Source: Gammaproteobacteria bacterium (GTDB lineage Bacteria; Pseudomonadota; Gammaproteobacteria; Poriferisulfidales; Poriferisulfidaceae). Taken from it: a stretch of 46,572 bases of DNA. Location: NCBI GenBank assembly GCA_026706895.1, contig JAPOXW010000027.1, forward strand, positions 136,373 to 182,944, given 5' to 3'. The position numbers and the translations under genes are program-made. Numbering within the stretch: position 1 is the first letter of the stretch; each line of letters begins with the position of its first letter. Under the pieces are notes generated by a model. It saw only the letters and a list, made by a program, of their open reading frames with translations, searched no databases and had not been told where the DNA came from. Shown piece after piece: positions 8,433 to 16,015 of the stretch.

Positions 8433-10447
8433 GAGGCCTGGGCTCTTTCCTTGAAGGCGTCAAAAGACCGGATCGGCTCTTCGCAAGTCGGGCCGATGCA
8501 GACATAGGCCACCGCCTCACCCTGTGCCGGCTTGTCCTGAAGTGCCGGCGGAAGATCCTCCATGTCTTCGCGAATGGCGTAGCAATCCGCCTTGAGGCCG
8601 CCACGCCAAGCTGCGGACTTCCAGCGCCCCAACTCCGGCTCGTTGCCACGCAGGATGATTTGCGCGGGAGGCTGTTCCACCACGAACCGGGTCTCCATGA
8701 ACCGGGCATGTTCCTGGGGCGCCTGCACAATGGCACCCTGTGCGCTGGCCAGCGTTCGCTCCGCTAACTCCACCCATTCGCTCCGTGCAAGCAGGTGCCC
8801 GATCCGGATCAGCCCTTCGCAGGCCGCCGCACAACCGGATGGGGCGACATCGTCCGCCAGAAGTCGGGGACGGACCAACAATTCCTCGTGGTCGTGCGAC
8901 GTAAAGAAAAGGCCTCCATCGGGATCCGCGAACTGATCGGCGATGACTCCGGCGAGTTGTTCGGCGAACTCCAGGTTCTCGTTACTCCAGCGCCCCTGCA
9001 ACAGCAGGAGCGCCGCTTCCAGCATGAATGCGTAGTCATCCAAGTACGCATTCAGGTGCGCCTTCCCCTGGCTGAAACTCGCTTTCAACCGCTGGCCGTC
9101 CCACAACCGCTGCCGCACGAAATCGAACGCAACCGCGGCGCTGCGGAACCAGTCCGGTTCGCCCAACTGGCGTGAGGCCAGAATCAGGCCACGGATCATC
9201 AGGGCGTTCCAACTGGTCAGCATCTTGTCGTCCAGTCCCGGGCGAACGCGAGCCGAACGGGCTTCGAACAGACTTTGCAGGTCCTGCTCGAACATGCCTT
9301 GGAGTTCTTCAACTGGCTGCTTGGTGTTCGCCGCGGTCTCCAGCATGGTCCGGAAACCATGCAAGTGCCAGCGCCCCTCGAAATTCGCCGGGCGGTCCAG
9401 TCCGAACCGGAACGCAAAAGCCGGGTAATGCTCCTCCGGAATCAGCGCCTGCACCTCCTCCGGTGTCCACAGGTAAAACTTGCCCTCCTCACCCTCGGAG
9501 TCCGCATCCAGGCTGGAGTAGAAGCCGCCGGATTCATCCTGGAGTTCACGGGTGACGAACGAAACGATTCCAGCCGCCGCTGTCCGCAGCGACAGGGATT
9601 CCGTACGTGCCCAGGCCTCTGCGTAAAGCGGCAGCAGGAGGGCCTGGTCGTACAGCATTTTCTCGAAGTGGGGGATCATCCAGTGCGCATCGACCGAATA
9701 CCGGTAGAAACCGCCCCCGACGTGATCCTGAATCCCGCCCTCGGCCATGCACGACAAGGTGTGCGTGGCCATATGCTGCGCCCGCGGATTGTCCTGCTGC
9801 TGCAGCCACTGCAATTGGGTCGGCCGCGCAAATTTCGGTGCGCCGCCGAACCCCCCGTCCCGTGCATCGAATGATCGCGCCAGGCCTTCGATGACGTCGG
9901 CCTCAAGCCCCTCCGGCCAAGGAACCGCTTGGGGCGATTGGTGGATTTGTTGGAGTGCGGCGCAGACCGATTCGTTTTGCTTGGTTAATTCCTCGGCATG
10001 CTCACCGTACCACTCCGCGACCCGCTCCAGTATTTGGCTGAACGCCGGCAACCCGTGGCGGGGCTCCGGCGGGAAGTAAGTGCCCCCGAAGAAAGGGACG
10101 CGCTTGTCCGGCGTGAGGAACAGGGTCAGCGGCCAGCCTCCGCCTCGCTGGGTCAGCAGCATCTGTGCCGTCTGGTACAGCTTGTCCAGATCCGGACGCT
10201 CCTCGCGATCCACCTTGATGTTGACGTACAGGCGGTTCATCAACGCTGCCGTCGCCGGATCCTCGAAGGACTCGTGCGCCATCACGTGGCACCAATGGCA
10301 GGCGGCATAACCGATCGACAGCAGGATCGGCCGACCGCTGTCGCGCGCTTCGCGCAACGCTTCCTCATCCCATGGATACCAATCCACCGGGTTGTCCGCA
10401 TGCTGACGCAAATAGGGACTGGAGGCTTCGGCGAGACGGTTCGACAT
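8429..10447 (-). CDS. Thioredoxin-fold DUF255 protein (YyaL/spermatogenesis-associated protein 20 family)
   Basis: This 672-residue protein has an N-terminal thioredoxin-like domain with the invariant [19 protein letters not shown] opening and a CHWC pair (C50, C53) in [10 protein letters not shown] long (alpha/alpha)6-barrel-like region follows ([41 protein letters not shown]). The family is widespread, conserved and of unproven function; a redox or sugar-related role has been suggested. It shares an operon with plsC and is divergent from lgt across 55 bp. A minus-strand TATAAT (10474-10469) lies in that gap. Confidence 0.9.
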   Translation of the reverse strand: MSNRLAEASSPYLRQHADNPVDWYPWDEEALREARDSGRPILLSIGYAACHWCHVMAHESFEDPATAALMNRLYVNIKVDREERPDLDKLYQTAQMLLTQRGGGWPLTLFLTPDKRVPFFGGTYFPPEPRHGLPAFSQILERVAEWYGEHAEELTKQNESVCAALQQIHQSPQAVPWPEGLEADVIEGLARSFDARDGGFGGAPKFARPTQLQWLQQQDNPRAQHMATHTLSCMAEGGIQDHVGGGFYRYSVDAHWMIPHFEKMLYDQALLLPLYAEAWARTESLSLRTAAAGIVSFVTRELQDESGGFYSSLDADSEGEEGKFYLWTPEEVQALIPEEHYPAFAFRFGLDRPANFEGRWHLHGFRTMLETAANTKQPVEELQGMFEQDLQSLFEARSARVRPGLDDKMLTSWNALMIRGLILASRQLGEPDWFRSAAVAFDFVRQRLWDGQRLKASFSQGKAHLNAYLDDYAFMLEAALLLLQGRWSNENLEFAEQLAGVIADQFADPDGGLFFTSHDHEELLVRPRLLADDVAPSGCAAACEGLIRIGHLLARSEWVELAERTLASAQGAIVQAPQEHARFMETRFVVEQPPAQIILRGNEPELGRWKSAAWRGGLKADCYAIREDMEDLPPALQDKPAQGEAVAYVCIGPTCEEPIRSFDAFKERAQAS

Positions 10448-10502
10448 GATGGCAGAGGTTCTCCAAAAATTATACGGCGCGAGCTTTTGTTAAACTTTTC
10501 GT

Positions 10503-11279
10503 ATGCTTCTCGACTGGGACCCGGTCGCTCTTGCGATAGGCTCCGTGCGCATTCATTGGTACGGCCTGATGTACGTACTCGGATTCGGCGGGTTCTGGCT
10601 GCTTGGCATCCTCCATGCACGCCGGGCACATGCTCCGGTTGCTCCCGAACAGGTGAGTGACTTGTTGTTCTACGGCGCCCTCGGCGCAATTCTCGGCGGC
10701 CGGCTGGGCTCGGCCCTGTTCTATCATTTCGACCGCCTCCTGACCGACCCTTGGATGATCCTGCGCATTTGGGAGGGCGGGATGAGCTTTCACGGGGGTC
10801 TGATCGGAGTGCTGATCGCAATCTGGCTGTGGCAACGGAAATCAGGCACCGGCTGGCTCGCTGCCGTTGACTTCTGCGCGCCCATGGTACCAATCGGACT
10901 GTTTTTCGGCCGGATCGGGAACTTCATCAACGGCGAACTCTGGGGACGGCCCACCGATATGCCATGGGGCGTGATTTTCCCGGCGGCAGGCCCCGAGCCA
11001 CGCCACCCGAGCCAGTTGTACGAAGCGGCACTGGAGGGCCTGCTCCTATTCGCGGTTCTCTGGTGGTTCGCCCGCAAGCCCCGGGCCGTCGGCGCAGTCG
11101 CGGCGGTCTTCGCCTTAGGCTATGCCACGGTCCGCTTCGCGGTGGAATTCGTTCGTCTGCCGGATGCCCATCTCGGTTATCTCGCGTTCGGCTGGCTGAC
11201 CATGGGTCAGTTGCTCTGCATCCCGCTGGCACTGGTTGGATTCGCCTTGGCTTGGCACGCCCGGAACGCTCGGTCATGA
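10503..11279 (+). CDS. lgt: Phosphatidylglycerol-prolipoprotein diacylglyceryl transferase
   Basis: This 258-residue inner-membrane enzyme adds diacylglycerol to the lipobox cysteine of prolipoproteins. The N-terminus ([19 protein letters not shown]), the MSFHGGLIG motif and [18 protein letters not shown] are diagnostic. Several membrane helices are visible ([31 protein letters not shown] and others). The ATG has no Shine-Dalgarno; a -10-like TAAACT at 10491-10496 ends six bases upstream, so initiation may be leaderless. The stop overlaps thyA as ATGA, matching the lgt-thyA pairing of E. coli. Confidence 0.96.
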   Translation: MLLDWDPVALAIGSVRIHWYGLMYVLGFGGFWLLGILHARRAHAPVAPEQVSDLLFYGALGAILGGRLGSALFYHFDRLLTDPWMILRIWEGGMSFHGGLIGVLIAIWLWQRKSGTGWLAAVDFCAPMVPIGLFFGRIGNFINGELWGRPTDMPWGVIFPAAGPEPRHPSQLYEAALEGLLLFAVLWWFARKPRAVGAVAAVFALGYATVRFAVEFVRLPDAHLGYLAFGWLTMGQLLCIPLALVGFALAWHARNARS

Positions 11280-12070
11280 AGCCCTACCTGGACCTGCTGC
11301 GCCACGTGCTGGAACACGGAGTCGAAAAGGCTGACCGCACCGGGGTCGGCACTCTCTCGGTATTCGGTTATCAAAACCGTTACGATCTCGCCGAGGGGTT
11401 TCCCTTGGTCACCACCAAGAAAATCCACATCAAGTCCGTGGTTCACGAACTGCTGTGGTTCCTGCGCGGCGAGACGCAGGTGCAATCCCTCCAGGAGCAC
11501 GGGGTGACGATCTGGGACGAATGGGCTGACGAACAGGGCGATCTTGGGCCGATCTACGGCCGCCAGTGGCGCAGTTGGCCGGGTCGGGACGGCGCCGACC
11601 ACGACCAGATCTCCACTCTAATCGAGCAACTTCGAACCCAGCCGGACTCGAGGCGCCACCTGGTCTGCGCATGGAACGTCTCCGAACTCGACCGCATGGC
11701 GCTGGCGCCCTGCCATGTATTGTTCCAGTTCTACGTGGCCGACGGGAAACTTTCCTGCCAGCTCTACCAACGCAGCGCAGACCTGTTCCTCGGCGTGCCG
11801 TTCAACATCGCCTCATACGCGCTTCTGACCCTGATGGTGGCGCAGGTCTGCGACCTGAAACCCGGAGAGTTCATCCATACGTTCGGCGATGTGCACCTGT
11901 ACCAAAACCACCTGGAACAAGCGCGTACCCAGTTAGAGCGCACGCCGTACCCCTTGCCGGATCTGCGCCTGAATCCCAAAGTCCGGGATTTATTCGAATT
12001 CGGCTACGATGACATCCGGCTCGAGAATTATCAGAGCCATCCACACATCGCAGCCCCGGTGGCCGTCTGA
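11276..12070 (+). CDS. thyA: Thymidylate synthase
   Basis: This 264-residue enzyme makes dTMP from dUMP with methylene-tetrahydrofolate. It has the same length as the E. coli enzyme, and the nucleophile C146 lies in [14 protein letters not shown] at the same number. [29 protein letters not shown] and [11 protein letters not shown] are all conserved. The start at 11276 overlaps the lgt stop. The gene shares one base with folA, which recycles the dihydrofolate that this reaction produces. Confidence 0.98.
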   Translation: MKPYLDLLRHVLEHGVEKADRTGVGTLSVFGYQNRYDLAEGFPLVTTKKIHIKSVVHELLWFLRGETQVQSLQEHGVTIWDEWADEQGDLGPIYGRQWRSWPGRDGADHDQISTLIEQLRTQPDSRRHLVCAWNVSELDRMALAPCHVLFQFYVADGKLSCQLYQRSADLFLGVPFNIASYALLTLMVAQVCDLKPGEFIHTFGDVHLYQNHLEQARTQLERTPYPLPDLRLNPKVRDLFEFGYDDIRLENYQSHPHIAAPVAV

Positions 12071-12561
12071 TGATCATCTCAGCCATTGTCGCCATTTCCC
12101 GCAACGGGGTCATCGGCCACGAGAACTCGCTTCCCTGGCACTTGCCGGACGACCTCAGGAATTTCCGGCGCATCACGCTCGACAAGCCGGTGATCATGGG
12201 TCGCATGACTTGGGAATCCCTGCCAAAGGGCCTGCCTCGCCGCCGCTGCATCGTGATTTCGGGCCGTCCCGTCGAGGGGGAATGCGAGTGGGCGAAAAGC
12301 CCGGACGAAGCCTTGGAACTTTGCGCCGGAAGCCCCGAGGTGATGATCATCGGCGGCGTGAAGGTCTACCATCACTTCCTGCCGCTTTGCGACCGGCTTT
12401 ACCTGACTGCGGTTGACGCCGACATCGAGGGCGATGCCCGGCTCCCGGAGTTGAACCTGTCAGAATTTGCCTTGCAGCAGGAGCAGCATCACCCGGCGGA
12501 TGACCGGCACGCTTATTCTTTCCGCCATCAGGAGTTTTTCCGGATCAAGGCCCGCTGCTGA
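12070..12561 (+). CDS. folA: Dihydrofolate reductase
   Basis: This 163-residue enzyme reduces dihydrofolate with NADPH. LPWHLPDDLRNF carries the catalytic Asp (D28, aligned with E. coli D27). VIMGRMTWESLP, RRCIVISGRP, and VMIIGGVKVYHHFLP follow. The stop and start fuse as TGATG with thyA, a functional pair. The last 34 bases overlap the end of convergent apaH; folA and apaH are also convergent neighbours in E. coli. Confidence 0.97.
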   Translation: MIISAIVAISRNGVIGHENSLPWHLPDDLRNFRRITLDKPVIMGRMTWESLPKGLPRRRCIVISGRPVEGECEWAKSPDEALELCAGSPEVMIIGGVKVYHHFLPLCDRLYLTAVDADIEGDARLPELNLSEFALQQEQHHPADDRHAYSFRHQEFFRIKARC

Positions 12562-13370
12562 CACAGGATCTGGGTGGGCACCGGACCGCTTGGCTCCAGC
12601 CGCAGGGCCGTCAGTTTTCTCCCCCAGACGCAACCGGTATCAATCCCCCAGACATTGTTGCCGGAATAAAAGCCCAGCGTCGACCAATGGCCGAAGATGA
12701 TTCGCGTCCTGCGTGTCCTGCGTGCCGGGGCCCTGAACCAAGGCGTCAATTCCCTTGGACACTTAACAGGCGAAAGCTTGCAATCGAGATCGATCCGCCC
12801 CTCGCCGTCCAGGTAACGCAGGCGAGTCATGACATTGGTGATAATCCGCAGGCGCTTGAGGCCGGCGTGCGAATCCTTCCAGCGGCGCGGGCGAGGACCG
12901 TAGAGTTTGTGGATTTTATTCTTCCAATCGTCGCCACGGAGAAACTCTTCCAATTCACCCGCAAAGCCCAAAGCCTGCTTCAGCGACCACTCGGGCAGCA
13001 ATCCCGCATGCACCATCGCGTAGTCGAGTTCAGGATCATAGTGCATCAGCGAGCGTGACCGGAGCCAGTCAATCAACTCGTCGCAGTCCGGAGCCTCCAA
13101 GACTTCCTGCAGGTGCTGCTGGGAACGAACCGGAATCGGAACCCCTGCCGCCAAGGCAAGCAGGGTGATGTCGTGGTTGCCAAGCACGCAGATCGCGTGA
13201 GACCCCAGATCGCGAACGTAGCGAAGAGTCTCCAGGGATTTCGGGCCCCGGTTGACCAGGTCACCCACGCACCAGAGCGTATCCTTACGAGGGCGGAAAC
13301 CCGCTTGTTTTAAAACGGCACAGAGTTCGTCCAGACACCCCTGGATGTCGCCGACGGCGAAGACTGCCAT
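12528..13370 (-). CDS. apaH: Symmetrical bis(5'-nucleosyl)-tetraphosphatase
   Basis: This 280-residue metallophosphatase splits Ap4A into two ADP. AVGDIQGCLDEL (D8), VGDLVNRGPKSL and CVLGNHDITLLA form the calcineurin-like metal site. FGHWSTLGFYSGNNVWGIDTGCVWG is the ApaH C-terminal signature. It is the last gene of the lptD-to-apaH operon and starts 6 bp after apaG. Its end lies inside the convergent folA. Confidence 0.96.
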   Translation of the reverse strand: MAVFAVGDIQGCLDELCAVLKQAGFRPRKDTLWCVGDLVNRGPKSLETLRYVRDLGSHAICVLGNHDITLLALAAGVPIPVRSQQHLQEVLEAPDCDELIDWLRSRSLMHYDPELDYAMVHAGLLPEWSLKQALGFAGELEEFLRGDDWKNKIHKLYGPRPRRWKDSHAGLKRLRIITNVMTRLRYLDGEGRIDLDCKLSPVKCPRELTPWFRAPARRTRRTRIIFGHWSTLGFYSGNNVWGIDTGCVWGRKLTALRLEPSGPVPTQILCQQRALIRKNS

Positions 13371-13376
13371 CCCGAC

Positions 13377-13760
13377 TCAGTGCAGGGAGTGAGGGGTGGA
13401 TAGGGTAAATGCAGGGATTTCGGCGTCGAAGCAAGTGCCGTCGTCTCCCAGCATTTGGTAGGACCCGTGCATGGAACCAACCGGGGTCTGCAACACGGTG
13501 CCAGAGGTGTAGCGGAAAGTTTCGCCCGGGGCCAGATACGGTTGCTGGCCGACTACACCCTCGCCATGCACTTCCTGGCGGTTCTCTGCGCCATCAAGAA
13601 TGATCCAGTGCCGGCTGACCAAACGCGCCGGCAAACTGCCGGTGTTGGTGATGGTGATGGTGTAGGCGAAGACGAAACGACTGTCATCCGGTTCGGACTG
13701 GTCCGGCAGAAACTGGGTCTCTACCTGAACATCAATGTTGTAGTCCTGTGCGGATGACAT
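13377..13760 (-). CDS. apaG: ApaG protein (Co2+/Mg2+ efflux-associated fold)
   Basis: This 127-residue single-domain protein has the ApaG signatures FVFAYTITITNTG, HGEGVVGQQPYLAPGE, and YTSGTVLQTPVGSMHGSYQM. Its biochemical role is still uncertain; a link to divalent-cation efflux has been reported in enterobacteria. In E. coli it directly follows rsmA, but here about 830 bp with an mntA/hepT-like remnant intervene. A minus-strand TATAAT at 13798-13793 probably serves as a new promoter. No Shine-Dalgarno is visible before ATG 13760. Confidence 0.95.
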   Translation of the reverse strand: MSSAQDYNIDVQVETQFLPDQSEPDDSRFVFAYTITITNTGSLPARLVSRHWIILDGAENRQEVHGEGVVGQQPYLAPGETFRYTSGTVLQTPVGSMHGSYQMLGDDGTCFDAEIPAFTLSTPHSLH

Positions 13761-13792
13761 GGGAACGAGAAAGCATTCTGATTACGGCGCGA

Positions 13793-13798
13793 ATTATA
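13793..13798 (-). promoter_or_regulatory. -10 box (TATAAT) for apaG-apaH
   Basis: A perfect minus-strand TATAAT lies 33 bases before the apaG ATG, giving a leader of about 25 bases. No good -35 is found at the right distance. It would allow apaGH expression after separation from rsmA. Confidence 0.45.
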
Positions 13799-13867
13799 AC
13801 GGGTGGAAGAATCAACACGGGCCAAGGAGATCCGTGACAACCGGGGAGAACTGTTGCCAAGATTCCG

Positions 13868-14101
13868 TCAGCCGAGCGCATCAAGTCCTTTCCGGTCGAC
13901 GAGGTTGAGCAATTTGAGGGAGGGTCCGTTGGGCTGCTTCTGATTCAGCGCCTCGCCCATAATCTCGAACTCGCGCTCAACCGCAGCCTGTGTCTGGACA
14001 TCTGCAATATAGGCAACATCGTCCATGTTTTCAATAAAACACTCAAGATCCGAACCTGCCTGATCGATATCTTCCAGTAAAACGCGAGGGTCAGACCGCA
14101 T
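13868..14101 (-). pseudogene. Truncated HepT-like HEPN (DUF86) toxin without the catalytic end
   Basis: The 77-residue product begins as a normal DUF86/HepT protein: MRSDPRVLLEDI, then AAVEREFEIMGEALNQ (39-54). Family members run to about 110-120 residues and carry the RX4-6H RNase motif with a nearby Tyr near their C-terminus. Here the sequence leaves the family after residue 54 and stops at 77 with no such motif. No other frame up to 13799 supplies it. It starts 11 bp inside the nucleotidyltransferase gene. The likeliest reading is a toxin that lost its 3' end by deletion. A repurposed small partner protein is possible. Confidence 0.7.
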
Positions 14102-14402
14102 AGACAAGTTCGCGCGATTGGTCGATAGATGCCTGCAGATACGGATTGCGGACCATGTCGACCTCGACCAGATCAACAGGACGACCCAAGGTGTCGCGCA
14201 ATGCTTCCGCGAAACCAAAATATTGGTCGAAAGGTCTCAGGTCACTATCCGAACGAAATTCCACAAGAAAATCGGCATCACTGGTTTCCGGATTGAAGTC
14301 CGTGCCACGCGCCGCCGAGCCGAATACCTCAAGCCGCGCCACGGCGTAGCGCTGGCAGAGTTCAATCAGCTCCCCTCGCTTGTCGGCAATCAACACATGC
14401 AT
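14091..14402 (-). CDS. MntA-like minimal nucleotidyltransferase antitoxin
   Basis: This 103-residue protein has the polymerase-beta nucleotidyltransferase signature VFGSAARGTDFNPETSDADFLVEF, with G28-S29 followed by D42 and D44. The third acidic position is probably D77 in GRPVDLVE. Known MntA proteins AMPylate and silence the adjacent HepT toxin. ATG 14402 is chosen for its GGGAG spacing and family N-terminus; an upstream in-frame Met at 14450 is less likely. The active site looks intact although the partner toxin is truncated. It lies between rsmA and apaG, which are normally adjacent. Confidence 0.82.
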   Translation of the reverse strand: MHVLIADKRGELIELCQRYAVARLEVFGSAARGTDFNPETSDADFLVEFRSDSDLRPFDQYFGFAEALRDTLGRPVDLVEVDMVRNPYLQASIDQSRELVYAV

Positions 14403-14593
14403 GTTCGAGACTCCCGCATTGGCAGCGTTGGCCGCTAACTTACCCGTCAAAAGGCATTATATGGTCTCCCGCATGGACTCTACCTCCGACAAAGCGCAAA
14501 GCGCGTTTGCCAAACGCATCTGCCCCCACCGTTGCACAGTTCGTATGCAGGAGCCGCGGAGATGCGAATGCTAGGCTTAGCCCTTGGCTCCTT

Positions 14594-15364
14594 TCACTGC
14601 GCCACCCCCAAAGCTTGGAATAACCGCACAAATTCCTCGCCCGACAATGACTCAGCTCTTCGTTGAGGATCAATGTTCGTTTCGGTCCACGTTCGACCTA
14701 GAATTTCCGGCAGATTGTTGCGCAATGTCTTCCGGCGTGATGCAAACGCCCGGCGAACCAGGCGAATGAAATCCTTCCGCTTCTCCTCTTCAATCGGAAG
14801 GCTCCCCTTGGGCACCAGTCGCACTGCGGTGGAAACGACCTTGGGCGGCGGGTCAAAACATTCCGGCTCGATATCAAGCAGCATCTCCACCTGCATCAGC
14901 AACTGAACCGTCACCGACAACTGCCCGCGCGACGGGTCGCCCGGATGTGCGGCGAGCCGCTGCGCGACTTCGCGCTGTACCATCACGGTCAGGTCCGACA
15001 GGTGCATTCGCAATTCCATCCAACGCTGCAGAAGTGCGGTCGCCACGTTGTACGGCAGGTTGCCCGCAAGCCGCAAACCTTTCGGATATGCCGATAAATC
15101 TTCGTTCAGCGCATCCGCACAACGGATCGTGACTCCTGGATTGCCAGCGAATTGCCGCTCCAGATGAGCGGCAAGATCCGGATCCTTTTCGATGGCGACC
15201 AGGTGCCTTGTCTGCCCCGCCAGTGGGAGCGTCAATGCGCCACGGCCAGGCCCAATCTCGACCAGAGTGTCGCTGGGGCCGATTGCCGCAACGATTTCCT
15301 CGATCTTTGCCGGATCGGTAAGAAAATGTTGCCCTAGGCGTTTTCGCGGTGGCGGCAGGGCCAT
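14594..15364 (-). CDS. rsmA: 16S rRNA (A1518/A1519) dimethyltransferase
   Basis: This 256-residue KsgA-family enzyme dimethylates two adenines at the 3' end of 16S rRNA. RKRLGQHFLTD, VEIGPGRGALTLPLA (SAM motif I), LAGNLPYNVATAL (catalytic NLPY) and MVQREVAQRLAAHPG are all present. It follows the flavin-binding gene by 3 bp rather than pdxA, its usual neighbour. Separation from pdxA by a 2.9-kb cassette means its expression may depend on that cassette's transcription. Confidence 0.97.
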   Translation of the reverse strand: MALPPPRKRLGQHFLTDPAKIEEIVAAIGPSDTLVEIGPGRGALTLPLAGQTRHLVAIEKDPDLAAHLERQFAGNPGVTIRCADALNEDLSAYPKGLRLAGNLPYNVATALLQRWMELRMHLSDLTVMVQREVAQRLAAHPGDPSRGQLSVTVQLLMQVEMLLDIEPECFDPPPKVVSTAVRLVPKGSLPIEEEKRKDFIRLVRRAFASRRKTLRNNLPEILGRTWTETNIDPQRRAESLSGEEFVRLFQALGVAQ

Positions 15365-15367
15365 GGT

Positions 15368-15769
15368 TCAGGCGTCGCGCTGCCAGACCCGGTCGGCACC
15401 TGAGTAGATTTCTCTGATTTCCATCAGAACCGCGCCGCGCCCGGGGTAGGAGTCGTCCAGCCAGCCGTGCTTCATCGCTTCGAATACCGGTCCGTCCACA
15501 TGATAGGACAGCGACCCTTTCAACTGGTAGGCGCGCCGGGGCTGAGCCAGAAAGACCAAGGCGCCCGGACTACCCGAATCAATGTTGGTCCGGGTCTTGC
15601 TCATGGCGTTGTCCGCCACAACCAACTGGGCTTCATCGGTCAAGTTCATGCAAAGCACCCAGATCACGTTCGGCGTGCCGTCCGGACTGGTTGTGGCCAG
15701 AGTGGCCAATGGCTCTCGTTCTTCCCACGCCTGGAGGAAGTCTGCCGGGAACGGGGGGACAGGATTCAT
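15368..15769 (-). CDS. PPOX-class FMN-binding protein (pyridoxamine 5'-phosphate oxidase-like)
   Basis: This 133-residue split-barrel protein has PLATLATTSPDGTPNVIWV and VVADNAMSKTRTNI, characteristic of the PPOX/flavin-nucleotide-binding superfamily. It is far shorter than PdxH (about 220 residues) and lacks its C-terminal PLP-site arginine motif, so it should not be called PdxH. It lies between the HicB-like gene and rsmA (3-bp gap). Its substrate is unknown. It may belong to the inserted cassette or may be an older resident. Its neighbour pdxA makes the B6 precursor, but a B6 role is only a guess. Confidence 0.8.
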   Translation of the reverse strand: MNPVPPFPADFLQAWEEREPLATLATTSPDGTPNVIWVLCMNLTDEAQLVVADNAMSKTRTNIDSGSPGALVFLAQPRRAYQLKGSLSYHVDGPVFEAMKHGWLDDSYPGRGAVLMEIREIYSGADRVWQRDA

Positions 15770-15799
15770 GAAGCCTATGGAGGAAAAATGACGGGGAAC

Positions 15800-16015
15800 C
15801 TAGGCTAGACTGCCCTTGTCTTCTCGCACCGCTGCCATCCAGGCATTAAAAGCATCACGAGCTTCCGCGATTGCCTCTTCGACAGTATCTCCATCAGCAA
15901 TACATCCGGGCAGGTCAGGAAAGGTGACCATATAGCCACCGCCCTCATCTTCCGGGATGGGGGAAAGGCTAATCGGATAGTCTTCGAATTCCATTTTCTC
16001 GCTCCGCCAATTCAC
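15800..16015 (-). CDS. HicB-like (UPF0150) single-domain protein, no HicA partner
   Basis: The 71-residue product carries the HicB partial RNase-H-like fold: SLSPIPEDEGGGYMVTFPDLPGC, then ADGDTVEEAIAEARDAFNAW. The C-terminal DNA-binding segment of long HicB antitoxins is absent. Its ATG (16015) overlaps the stop of the upstream DUF262 gene as ATGA; the internal Met (15994) is an alternative. A normal hicAB pair has a HicA dsRNA-binding toxin of about 60 residues just upstream. None is seen; the upstream gene is the DUF262 protein. This suggests the HicB fold is used as partner of that protein, which is inference. Confidence 0.78.
   Translation of the reverse strand: MNWRSEKMEFEDYPISLSPIPEDEGGGYMVTFPDLPGCIADGDTVEEAIAEARDAFNAWMAAVREDKGSLA

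Noticed and set aside
14450-14593. Possible small gene or RNA between rsmA and the nucleotidyltransferase gene
   Set aside because: Only a distant GGAGCC/GGCTCC pair is seen; no start, Shine-Dalgarno or conserved motif supports a gene.
15368-15769. Naming the flavin-binding protein PdxH because pdxA is nearby
   Set aside because: It is too short and lacks PdxH-specific C-terminal residues.
15770-15799. Missing HicA toxin next to the HicB-like gene
   Set aside because: The gap is 30 bp and the upstream side is occupied by the DUF262 gene, so no hicA can fit.
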